This document shows positions 14,706-22,171 of a stretch of 24,836 nucleotides of DNA, piece after piece. The DNA lies in the NCBI GenBank assembly GCA_003265885.1, contig QFBQ01000023.1, positions 1 through 24,836 on the forward strand. The letters are read 5' to 3'. How positions within the stretch are numbered: the stretch's first letter is position 1; every line of letters starts with the position of its first letter. The position numbers and the translations under genes are program-made. The notes beneath the pieces were generated by a model, which saw nothing but the letters and a program-made list of their open reading frames with translations, ran no database searches and was not told where the DNA came from. The DNA comes from Candidatus Marinamargulisbacteria bacterium SCGC AG-343-D04 (lineage in GTDB: Bacteria > Margulisbacteria > Marinamargulisbacteria > GCA-2716485 > GCA-002719695).

Positions 14706-16781
14706 ATGATATCTGTTTACACTATTTTGCTCTTGATCAATATTTTTCTTGGATTTATTCCACTTTATATTGAAAAAAATAAACTCTCAAATTTATTCTT
14801 TTCATTTTGGATTTTTAACATTTCAGCTTGGATCACCTGTAACTTTTTTATTTTCAATTCATCTTACTTCTTATTTTTCAATAAAAGCGCCTACATTTTT
14901 GCATCACTAGGATTAGCATCGTTATTACTTTTCATTCTCCACTATCCATCAAAGAGAATCACGTTCAGCCCTTTACATTGGACCATGATATTACTTCCCC
15001 TAGCCTTAAACTTAGTATTTATTCCAACACATTTCCACATCAAATCGATGACTAGCCTCACAGAAATAAAATTTGGAATATACCATAATATTTGGATCAT
15101 CATATTTTTATCGTATTGCATAAGTGTTATATATTATGGAGTTTCTCATCAAAAACACCTTAGCAAATCTGACCAATCAAATTTAAAATTTATAAGTATT
15201 GGGGCTTTAATTTTTTTATGTATCAGCGTCACATGTAATCTAGTAATCCCAACTCTCTACCAAGTCACATCGACCTATAAGTATGGCCCCCTTTCCGCCA
15301 TCATTTATAACAGCTTCATCATTTATGCTATTATAAAAAAACAGCTATTAAATATTAGAGTCATTATCAATCGTATTATTGCAACCATAATATCTTTATC
15401 AAGTATTAGTATACTCTTTATCTTTTTAAACTGGACAGTAAAACAATTTATCAGTGAAAACTCTGTATTTATCACCCCTGTTTTCCTAATCTTTATAATC
15501 CTTGCCGCTTCATCATATGAAAGATTTAGATTAATTTTACAATCAACAACAGAAAAATTATTTCTAAAAGGTCATTATAATTACACCACCTTACTTTATA
15601 GCTTCTCTGCCTCTAAATCTTTTGCATCCTCCATCTCAAAGCTCAGTCATTATATCTCTACATTTTTCCAAGAAAATCTAGAAATATCTCCCATTTCTAT
15701 TTATTTCCCAGAACGAATAGAAAATCAACAAGAAATATCATCTATTTTTAGCACTTCAGATAATAAAAATACGAATTATTCACTATCAGAAGAAGTCCTT
15801 TCCCAAATTTCAAAGAACAAGGAATTAATCATAAAAACACACACATTAATTAATTTAGATGATCACCTTTTAAACCATAAATACTGTTTAAAAATAATCT
15901 CCAACAAAAAAAACCTTATTGGAATTATTTTCTTTGGGAAAAAAATGAATGAAAAACCCTATTATGCAGAAGACTTTGAATTATTCAAAGCCCTATCTAA
16001 CCAAATTTCCATATCTGTAAACCAAATACAACAACTTAGAAAAACAACTCAAATTGACATAGCTCAAAACATTCAAAATGAAATCATCCCTTCTCAAATC
16101 AGTCTTCCTAACTGCAACGTTGAAAGCTATTTCAAACCCTCTGAAGAAATTGGAGGCGACTACTTTGACAGCTTTAGTAAAGAAAATAACTATTGGGTAG
16201 TGTTAGGGGATGTCTCAGGCCACGGTGTAGGCTCTGGTTTAGTCATGTTTATGGTTCAAAGTATACTGTCCACTCTCATTCATGAAAACAACATTGTTTC
16301 TCCTGCTTTATTAAACCAATCAGCAAATAAAATACTATGCAAAAACTTTGAAAGACTCTCAGAAAAACGGCCCATGACTATTGCCACTCTACACACAAAC
16401 AATGGAAAAGATTTTTCATTACATGGATCTCATGAAAACATTTTCATATACAGAAAAACCGACAGATCTACACTACATTATCCTATTAGTAATATACCTT
16501 TAGGCATTGGTTTATTTGAAGACCTAGACCTCTCTCTTTTTAAAGATAATAAACTTCAGATCAACAGTGGGGATATCCTATTATTATGTACAGACGGTAT
16601 CATTGAGGCAGAGAATCAGCAACAGGAAGAGTTTGGAGAAGAAAAAATAATGACCCTATTAAAAAATAACGCATCAAAGAAATTAAGTACTATAAAAAAC
16701 AATATTATTAAAAGTGTGAATGAGTATTCAAACTCTATTCTTATCGACGATACTTCGCTTATTCTAATTCAAGGAAAATGA
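14706..16781 (+). CDS. 7TM-GAF-PP2C (SpoIIE/RsbU) membrane phosphatase
   Basis: A 691-aa membrane sensor phosphatase. About seven or eight hydrophobic segments fill residues 1-270, ending in KKQLLNIRVIINRIIATII (211-229), a hallmark of the histidine-kinase-type 7TM N-terminal domain. Residues about 285-440 are GAF-like, ending in the usual AEDFELFKALSNQISISVNQ. The SpoIIE domain (about 445-691) has intact metal motifs: EEIGGDYFD (480-488), LGDVSGHGVGSG (500-511), CTDGIIEAENQ (628-638) and DDTSL near 681-685. It should dephosphorylate the STAS protein encoded three genes downstream. Ligand unknown; a lipid or other membrane signal is plausible. Its stop overlaps the PPTase start by 4 bases. 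Confidence 0.9.
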   Translation: MISVYTILLLINIFLGFIPLYIEKNKLSNLFFSFWIFNISAWITCNFFIFNSSYFLFFNKSAYIFASLGLASLLLFILHYPSKRITFSPLHWTMILLPLALNLVFIPTHFHIKSMTSLTEIKFGIYHNIWIIIFLSYCISVIYYGVSHQKHLSKSDQSNLKFISIGALIFLCISVTCNLVIPTLYQVTSTYKYGPLSAIIYNSFIIYAIIKKQLLNIRVIINRIIATIISLSSISILFIFLNWTVKQFISENSVFITPVFLIFIILAASSYERFRLILQSTTEKLFLKGHYNYTTLLYSFSASKSFASSISKLSHYISTFFQENLEISPISIYFPERIENQQEISSIFSTSDNKNTNYSLSEEVLSQISKNKELIIKTHTLINLDDHLLNHKYCLKIISNKKNLIGIIFFGKKMNEKPYYAEDFELFKALSNQISISVNQIQQLRKTTQIDIAQNIQNEIIPSQISLPNCNVESYFKPSEEIGGDYFDSFSKENNYWVVLGDVSGHGVGSGLVMFMVQSILSTLIHENNIVSPALLNQSANKILCKNFERLSEKRPMTIATLHTNNGKDFSLHGSHENIFIYRKTDRSTLHYPISNIPLGIGLFEDLDLSLFKDNKLQINSGDILLLCTDGIIEAENQQQEEFGEEKIMTLLKNNASKKLSTIKNNIIKSVNEYSNSILIDDTSLILIQGK

Positions 16782-17470
16782 ATCCTTTTTCAGAATCGCT
16801 TCAATTTCCAAGCATTTTCACATTTATTATCCCCAAACACTTGCCTGAAAATCTTGATTTTCTAGACCTTATAGAACAAAAAAGAAACAATAAAATCAAA
16901 TGCCTCCAAACAAAGAAACAGTTTATTTGGGCTAGGTTTCTGGTCAAGACTATTATTAGCTCCTACGAACATATCCATATAAACTCCATACGTATAAAAT
17001 ATAGCAAAAACAACAAACCTTTCTGTGAGAATTCATCTCTCCATTTTAACATTTCTCATAGTCACAAACTCATTACAATCGCAATAAATAAAACCCCTTG
17101 CGGCATAGATTGTGAAAAATTAAACAAACTAAAACATTTAGATCGTTTATCCGCTAAGCTAATAAACGAAACAGAATCAAGCATTTTAAAGAAAAAAACA
17201 CACTCAAAATTACTTCAATTCTATTTCGCCTGGACAACAAAAGAATCCATTACAAAACTGGAAAACAGCACCTTATTTAATACATACAAAAACATCTCCT
17301 TAACCCATATAACCGATAATAATATTTTAAGTAAAAACCATACTTCACAAAAAACATATTACAGCTATTGGTTTAGATTCAAAGACCACCTCATAAACTT
17401 TACATCCCATAACAACGAAAAGCCTTTACATATAGATCTAACAAATAAATTCACAAAATCTTTCTTATAA
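16778..17470 (+). CDS. 4'-phosphopantetheinyl transferase (Sfp/Gsp type)
   Basis: Transfers phosphopantetheine from CoA to the serine of carrier proteins. The conserved cores are present: FNISHSHKL (90-98), CGIDCEKL (108-115, Asp111 and Glu113 for Mg2+) and FAWTTKESITKL (150-161, the WxxKES/A motif with Lys155 and Glu156). Length of 230 aa fits the Sfp family. Its position in the operon makes the FAAL-fused ACP the obvious client. It overlaps the phosphatase gene upstream (ATGA) and the next gene (TAATG), so it is translationally tied to the signalling genes rather than to the ligase. Identification from motifs is good even though overall identity to known enzymes looks low. Confidence 0.87.
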   Translation: MNPFSESLQFPSIFTFIIPKHLPENLDFLDLIEQKRNNKIKCLQTKKQFIWARFLVKTIISSYEHIHINSIRIKYSKNNKPFCENSSLHFNISHSHKLITIAINKTPCGIDCEKLNKLKHLDRLSAKLINETESSILKKKTHSKLLQFYFAWTTKESITKLENSTLFNTYKNISLTHITDNNILSKNHTSQKTYYSYWFRFKDHLINFTSHNNEKPLHIDLTNKFTKSFL

Positions 17471-17988
17471 TGTTAGAATTACTAACAATCCAACAAATGA
17501 ACAAAGAAAATACTATTTTTAATTTAACATTTATTCCAACAAATATGGTATCTGCATGGAAAAGAACTAGTCTTTCTTCTAATTTCTGTGCATTAATATT
17601 AAGTCATATAGAAAATAAATCCCTAGAAAACACATTTTCGACACTCTTCAATGAGTTGCTAGAACTATGTGTTAAATTTGGTGAAAATAAAGACTCCCCT
17701 TATAATTTAGCCTTCAATAAATCAAAGAAAGAATCAGAAATAACCTTAAAACTATATTTAAAGCCCACTCAGGTTAAGCAATTAAAAGTACTCATTAATG
17801 CCTCTTCAAAAAAAAATTTTATTGAAAATATTAACGAAAAATTCTTCACAACAGAGTTTGCAGAATTAGGAGTATCCGTATATAATTTCACTCAATTATT
17901 CAATGGAAAAATTAACCTTCACGATAAGCCTTACAAAGGAAATCTGGAAACAGAAATACAACTAACAATTAATAAGGAGACCCTCTAA
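17470..17988 (+). CDS. Degenerate GHKL/anti-sigma-kinase-like protein (Slr1658/SiaB-like)
   Basis: 172 aa. The layout matches the downstream ATPase-like protein (18323-18889): a beta/alpha N-terminus with FIPTNMVSAWKRTSLSSNFC (21-40) against FEVALKKIRKWKKCSIIANF, then an N-box-like helix FNELLELCVKF (60-70). GHKL kinases have Asn in this helix (ELxxNAxKF) to bind Mg2+; here it is Leu66, so ATP/Mg binding may be lost. No G1 (DxGxG) box is visible. It probably belongs to the Slr1658/DUF6272-like family of partner-switch regulators, by resemblance only. Start and stop both overlap neighbours by 1 base (TAATG). Likely role: binds the adjacent STAS protein without, or with altered, kinase activity. 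Confidence 0.55.
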   Translation: MLELLTIQQMNKENTIFNLTFIPTNMVSAWKRTSLSSNFCALILSHIENKSLENTFSTLFNELLELCVKFGENKDSPYNLAFNKSKKESEITLKLYLKPTQVKQLKVLINASSKKNFIENINEKFFTTEFAELGVSVYNFTQLFNGKINLHDKPYKGNLETEIQLTINKETL

Positions 17989-18326
17989 TGATAATAAAAA
18001 CTGACGACTATACCATTGAATGTACAGATCTTAATCTATGCAAAATATTTGGATCCATGAGACTTCCCTCTCCTCTATCATACAATCAACCTTTTTCGCC
18101 CATAAAATCAGGCATTGAAGACGCTACAGACACCTATATCATTGATATTACAGAATTAAAATATTTAAACAGTTCCGGAATCACATCTCTAGCAAGACTC
18201 ATTATTGTCGCAAGAAAAGAAAATAAAGAACTAAGATTACTCATTAATAATTCCATTCCATGGCAAAAAAGAAGTCTAAGTTCACTAACTGCCTTGTGGG
18301 AAAAACTAGAGATTAAACCTGTATGA
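17988..18326 (+). CDS. STAS-domain anti-sigma-factor-antagonist-like protein (Slr1659-like)
   Basis: 112-aa single STAS domain. The motif YIIDITELKYLNSSGITSLA (50-69) has the exposed serine (Ser62 or Ser63 of NSSG) that such proteins have phosphorylated by the kinase and dephosphorylated by the PP2C partner. The C-terminal NNSIPWQKRSLSSLTALWEK (87-106) matches the Slr1659-type subgroup, which carries IPWQxxSL after the usual STAS core. A strong Shine-Dalgarno (AAGGAG, 8 bases before the ATG) suggests it is made in larger amounts than its neighbours. It lies between the two ATPase-like genes, overlapping by 1 and 4 bases. It is the expected substrate of the 14706-16781 phosphatase. Confidence 0.82.
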   Translation: MIIKTDDYTIECTDLNLCKIFGSMRLPSPLSYNQPFSPIKSGIEDATDTYIIDITELKYLNSSGITSLARLIIVARKENKELRLLINNSIPWQKRSLSSLTALWEKLEIKPV

Positions 18327-18889
18327 AAGAAAGCCCCATAAAAGAAACAGAAATCAAAATAAAAAACCCCAACAAATTTGATTTAGAATTATCCTTTGAA
18401 GTAGCCCTTAAAAAAATAAGAAAATGGAAAAAATGCAGTATCATCGCCAATTTTCTTGGAGAGTACCAAGCTGAATCATGCGAATCAAACAAATCAAAAA
18501 CAGCCTCTATCATTTCCACAATCGCAAACGAATTAATAGAGAATGCAATCAAGTTTACCGATAATAATCATCGCAACATTAAGATTTCAATTAAAGAAAG
18601 AGCAAAGACTATTTTCATTGAAACAGAAAATATTACATCTATAGACCATATCAACAACCTAAATTCAACTATAGAAAATATTAATACCCAAAAAAACAAA
18701 GATAAGCTCATTATTGATAAAATTCTTGAAAACAACAGCGATGAAAAAAGCAACTCTGAAATAGGTATTTTAAGCTTAGTATCTCATTTTGGATGTTCTA
18801 TCTTCACTCATGTTAAAGATGAAGATCTCGGTAAGGATATTAAGAAGCTCACCACAACCGTAAGTATTTCCAACTTAGTTCCTACCTAA
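18323..18889 (+). CDS. GHKL ATPase/serine kinase-like regulator (Slr1658/SiaB-like)
   Basis: 188 aa. ALKKIRKWKKCSIIANFLGE (28-47) is followed by the N-box STIANELIENAIKFTDN (65-81) with Asn74 intact. SEIGILSLVSHFGCSIF (about 145-161) occupies the G2-like glycine region. This is the pattern of Slr1658/DUF6272-type proteins related to SpoIIAB/RsbW, which phosphorylate STAS partners. The classical DxGxG box is not obvious, as is usual in that family. It directly follows and overlaps the STAS gene by 4 bases (ATGA), making the two an obvious pair. It is probably the active kinase of the set, the upstream paralog being degenerate. Confidence 0.7.
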   Translation: MKESPIKETEIKIKNPNKFDLELSFEVALKKIRKWKKCSIIANFLGEYQAESCESNKSKTASIISTIANELIENAIKFTDNNHRNIKISIKERAKTIFIETENITSIDHINNLNSTIENINTQKNKDKLIIDKILENNSDEKSNSEIGILSLVSHFGCSIFTHVKDEDLGKDIKKLTTTVSISNLVPT

Positions 18890-19482
18890 TGTTACCCCTT
18901 ACTTCTCAACAAAAAGAAGTCTTCGAATTTTTATGTTCTTTTTACAACAAACACCATCATTGCCCTACATATAAAGAGATTGCAAAAGCCTTTAATTTTT
19001 CATCAGATGGAACTGTAAGAACCTATCTTGAATATCTAGAAAAAAAGGGCTATATCCAACGACAAAAAAAAGCACGCTCTATTATAATCAAACACAATCC
19101 TTTCCAAATCCCAATTATGGGAACAATTCACGCTGGAAATCCTTCTGAAGCTATTGAAAACATCGAAAACACCCTTCAAGACCTTCCTCTATTATCAGAA
19201 AAAAAGAATAAATTTGGTCTAAAGATAAAAGGAGACAGTATGATAGAAGCCGGAATCCATGAAAATGATATCGCCATAATAGACACATCACTCACTGTGA
19301 AAAATGCCAACATCGTTGCAGCCATTATCAATGGCGAAGCTACATTAAAACGCTTTTATAAACGACAAAAGCATATAGAACTGATTCCAGAAAACAATCG
19401 CTACAGCTCTATTATTATAGAAAAAAAAGACAGCTCAGATTGTATACTTGGGAAGTGTGTCGGAATTATTCGATCTTTTTAA
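18889..19482 (+). CDS. lexA: LexA-family repressor
   Basis: SOS-type transcriptional repressor of 197 aa. A winged HTH (1-65) contains CPTYKEIAKAFNFSSDGTVR and YLEYLEKKGYIQRQKKARSI. The self-cleavage site is Ala82-Gly83 in TIHAGNP. The S24 peptidase dyad is Ser117 in KGDSMIEAG and Lys154 in ATLKRF. All functional residues are present, so RecA-stimulated autocleavage is expected. Its ATG overlaps the stop of the kinase-like gene (TAATG), an unusual place for lexA, which normally has its own promoter. The 3' end overlaps the convergent ribH by 17 bases. A dedicated non-SOS LexA-like regulator of this operon is possible. Confidence 0.88.
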   Translation: MLPLTSQQKEVFEFLCSFYNKHHHCPTYKEIAKAFNFSSDGTVRTYLEYLEKKGYIQRQKKARSIIIKHNPFQIPIMGTIHAGNPSEAIENIENTLQDLPLLSEKKNKFGLKIKGDSMIEAGIHENDIAIIDTSLTVKNANIVAAIINGEATLKRFYKRQKHIELIPENNRYSSIIIEKKDSSDCILGKCVGIIRSF

Positions 19483-19969
19483 GTTTATCACATAACGAGC
19501 ACATCTTAAGTGCCGTCAATGCAGATTCATACCCTTTATTGTGACTATCATCTGAAGATCGAACAATCGCTTGCTCAAGAGTTAACGTTGTTAGTACTCC
19601 AAAAATAATAGGTTTTTGACAGCCAAGAGAAACCTCTTGTAGTCCACGTGCACATTCTCCTGCAACATAGTCAAAATGAGCTGTATCCCCCTTGATAACA
19701 GCTCCTAAACAAATAACCGCATCAAAAGATTCAGCACAAATTTTGGCAAGCAAAGGCAGCTCAAAAGCTCCGTCTGTCTCCACAACCTTATACTGACTTT
19801 CACTAATATTACATTCATCCAAAGCCTTCAAACACCCATTTAAAAGCCCCGAAGAGATATCCGAGTTATACGTTGATACTATAATTGCAAAACGCTTACT
19901 AGAGTCTTTTAAATCCCCACAGACTGACTCATCAAAAACCCTATTAGCCTGACTATTTTCTAACATCAT
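19466..19969 (-). CDS. ribH: 6,7-dimethyl-8-ribityllumazine synthase
   Basis: Condenses the ribityl-diaminopyrimidine with dihydroxybutanone phosphate, the penultimate riboflavin step, usually as a 60-mer shell. IIVSTYNSDISSGLLNGCL (about 29-47), DGAFELPLLA (65-74), CLGAVIKGDTAHFDYVAGE (85-103, catalytic His region) and FGVLTTLTLEQAIVRS are all characteristic. At 167 aa it is normal length, with a short N-terminal extension (MMLENSQANRVFDES) before the core. It is the last gene of the accC operon, overlapping ribBA by 4 bases. Its end overlaps lexA on the other strand, with no terminator visible. Confidence 0.95.
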   Translation of the reverse strand: MMLENSQANRVFDESVCGDLKDSSKRFAIIVSTYNSDISSGLLNGCLKALDECNISESQYKVVETDGAFELPLLAKICAESFDAVICLGAVIKGDTAHFDYVAGECARGLQEVSLGCQKPIIFGVLTTLTLEQAIVRSSDDSHNKGYESALTALKMCSLCDKLKKIE

Positions 19970-21180
19970 TCCATCATATGTCCTAATTTAGTCTTTTTGG
20001 TACTTAAATAATCTTTATTATATTTTCCAGATTCCATATCAATAGGAACTCGTTTAACAACTTTCAGTCCATACCCTTCTAGTCCCACAATTTTTCTAGG
20101 GTTATTCGTCATTAACTGGATAGAAGACACGCCTATATCACAGAGTATTTGAGCACCAACTCCATAATCACGTAAATCGGCTCCAAACCCCAACTTTTCA
20201 TTAGCTTCAACCGTATCATAACCTTCTTCCTGTAATTTATATGCCTTTAACTTATTTGCTATTCCTATACCGCGTCCTTCTTGACTCATATACAAAACTA
20301 CTCCTGAACCATGCTCCGAAATCTTTTTCATAGCCGTATGCAACTGAGGTCCGCAATCACATCTTAAAGATCCAAACACATCCCCTGTGATACACTCAGA
20401 ATGTACACGAACTAAAGTATCTCCTTTTAAAAAGTCTCCCAATGTAAGAGAAAAATGATATTTATCATTAATTTTATCTTTGTAACACGTTAAATCAAAT
20501 TGACCAAAATCTGTAGGTAAAGCAACAGTCTCAACTTTTTTAATAAAGGACTCATTGTGCATTCTATATTGAATTAAATCTTTAATCGTTACAATTTTTA
20601 ACTGATGTTCTTTGGAAAACTCAATCAAATCATCAATCCTCGCCATCTCACCATTAGATTTAATAATCTCACAAATAACTCCAGCAGGTTCAAGTCCTGC
20701 TAAACGAGCCAAATCCACAGCGGCTTCAGTATGACCTGCTCTTTTTAAAACACCCATTTGTCGAGCTCTCAATGGAAAAATATGTCCTGGAGAAACTAAA
20801 TCTTCTCGTTTACTTTTGGGATTAATTAACACCTGTATACTTCGTGCACGATCTGAAGAAGAAATTCCCGTAGATACCCCAAATTGTTTATCAGCATCAA
20901 CAGAAACGGTAAAAGCTGTTTGCTGAGATTCTGTATTTTTTTCGACCATTTCTCTAAGTTCAAGACGATCTAGAATAGGGTCAGTAACAGGAACACATAC
21001 CAAGCCTCTGGCATGTTTAATCATAAAATTGATAGCATCTGGAGTGGCAAAATGAGCAGCTAAAACTAAATCTCCTTCATTTTCACGGTCTTCATCATCT
21101 ACCACAATAACCATTTTCCCATTAGCTATATCATCAACAGCCTCTTTAATAGTAGAGAAAATAGATTTTTTATTCGTCAT
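19966..21180 (-). CDS. ribBA: Bifunctional DHBP synthase / GTP cyclohydrolase II
   Basis: Supplies both riboflavin precursors. The N-terminal half (1-200) is RibB: MVIVVDDEDRENEGDLVLAA near 23-42, the THEA-like GHTEAAVDLARLAG and HIFPLRARQMG. The C-terminal half (about 205-404) is RibA, with zinc ligands in HSECITGDVFGSLRCDCG (three Cys), YMSQEGRGIGIANKLKAY and LGFGADLRDYGVGAQIL. Both active sites look complete. Length of 404 aa is standard for RibBA. It overlaps ribE by 4 bases upstream and ribH by 4 downstream. RibD, which acts between RibA and RibH, is not in the window. Confidence 0.96.
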   Translation of the reverse strand: MTNKKSIFSTIKEAVDDIANGKMVIVVDDEDRENEGDLVLAAHFATPDAINFMIKHARGLVCVPVTDPILDRLELREMVEKNTESQQTAFTVSVDADKQFGVSTGISSSDRARSIQVLINPKSKREDLVSPGHIFPLRARQMGVLKRAGHTEAAVDLARLAGLEPAGVICEIIKSNGEMARIDDLIEFSKEHQLKIVTIKDLIQYRMHNESFIKKVETVALPTDFGQFDLTCYKDKINDKYHFSLTLGDFLKGDTLVRVHSECITGDVFGSLRCDCGPQLHTAMKKISEHGSGVVLYMSQEGRGIGIANKLKAYKLQEEGYDTVEANEKLGFGADLRDYGVGAQILCDIGVSSIQLMTNNPRKIVGLEGYGLKVVKRVPIDMESGKYNKDYLSTKKTKLGHMME

Positions 21181-21779
21181 ACACTTAAATTCCCCTTATC
21201 AATAGCATTTAAAACATATTTTCCAATCATATCACATTCTAAATTAACAGAATCTCCCTCTTTTTTAAACTGAAGAATCGTAGACAAAAGCGTATGAGGA
21301 ATAAGATGACATTCTAGAACGCCATCCTCTATTTTTGCTAGAGTCAAACTAATTCCATCAATACAAACCGATCCCTTATACACAAAAAAGGGGCTTAATG
21401 TCTCATCAAAACGAATGCGTAAAACTCCCCAAGGATCTTTGTTTTCAAGAGAAAGAATACTCCCCATTCCATCAACATGACCTGACACAAAATGCCCTCC
21501 CATTTTTGAAGAAGGCGTTAAACTCCCTTCAATATTTACCTTATCTCCAAGCTTCAAGTACTGTACAGTAGATTTTTCACAGGTTTCTTTTAAATAATGA
21601 ATCTGAAAAGATTCCGAATCAAATGAAACAACAGTAGAACACACTCCATTAATAGAAAGACTATCTCCAACCTCTAAATGAAGAGACGCTGTTTCACAAG
21701 AAAAAGAAATATCCAAGCCCTCAGTAAGAGCCTCTATAGAATCAACAGTAGCAATATGAGTTATGATTCCTGTAAACAT
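21177..21779 (-). CDS. ribE: Riboflavin synthase, alpha subunit
   Basis: Dismutates two lumazines to riboflavin; active as a trimer of two-barrel subunits. The start MFTGIITHIATV is diagnostic. The internal repeat typical of the family is seen as GDSLSINGVCSTV (first barrel) and VCIDGISLTLAKI (second barrel), with the GGHFVSGHVDGMG loop between them. Length is 200 aa, normal. The ATG lies inside the end of nusB (19-base overlap), showing tight coupling. Sometimes named ribC or risA in other species. Confidence 0.95.
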   Translation of the reverse strand: MFTGIITHIATVDSIEALTEGLDISFSCETASLHLEVGDSLSINGVCSTVVSFDSESFQIHYLKETCEKSTVQYLKLGDKVNIEGSLTPSSKMGGHFVSGHVDGMGSILSLENKDPWGVLRIRFDETLSPFFVYKGSVCIDGISLTLAKIEDGVLECHLIPHTLLSTILQFKKEGDSVNLECDMIGKYVLNAIDKGNLSV

Positions 21780-22171
21780 TCTTTAACATATTTCCCCAAA
21801 ATACCATTAACAAAGCGTGAAGACTCCTCCGCAGAAAATTCTTTAGAAAGTTCCACAGCTTCATCGACTACAACATTAAAAGGTGTTTCTTTAGACGTTA
21901 ATTCATAAAAAGCAAGTCTCAATATACTTAAATCTACCAAACTTATTCTATCTAAAGTCCATCCAATAGCATATTGTGAAATAAGAGCATCACTATCCTC
22001 TTTATTTTCCCAGCTATTAATAGCCAATACACGCCCAAAATCTAGAGCTTTTTGATCAAAATGAGACTCATTTAAATATGATTCTAGAGAATCTTCAAAA
22101 CTAGCAGACCCATTAATGGCTTGATATAACACCTGCATAGCAAATTTACGACCGGAATGACGAAATCCCAT
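21761..22171 (-). CDS. nusB: Transcription antitermination factor NusB
   Basis: All-helical RNA-binding protein that, with NusE (S10), loads on boxA RNA during rRNA antitermination. It starts HSGRKFAMQVLYQAINGS and has ALISQYAIGWTLDRISLVDLSILRLAFYEL and VVVDEAVELSKEFSAEESSRFVNGILGKY, all classical. Length is 136 aa. It overlaps the accC stop by 1 base (TAATG) and the ribE start by 19 bases. Association with riboflavin genes is common (ribH-nusB in proteobacteria), and accC-nusB is common in Firmicutes; here both neighbours occur in one operon. Confidence 0.95.
   Translation of the reverse strand: MGFRHSGRKFAMQVLYQAINGSASFEDSLESYLNESHFDQKALDFGRVLAINSWENKEDSDALISQYAIGWTLDRISLVDLSILRLAFYELTSKETPFNVVVDEAVELSKEFSAEESSRFVNGILGKYVKECLQES

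Noticed and set aside
18313..18753. Minus-strand hydrophobic open frames opposite the kinase-like gene
   Set aside because: Antisense of lysine/asparagine-rich coding gives Phe/Leu-rich frames that mimic membrane proteins.
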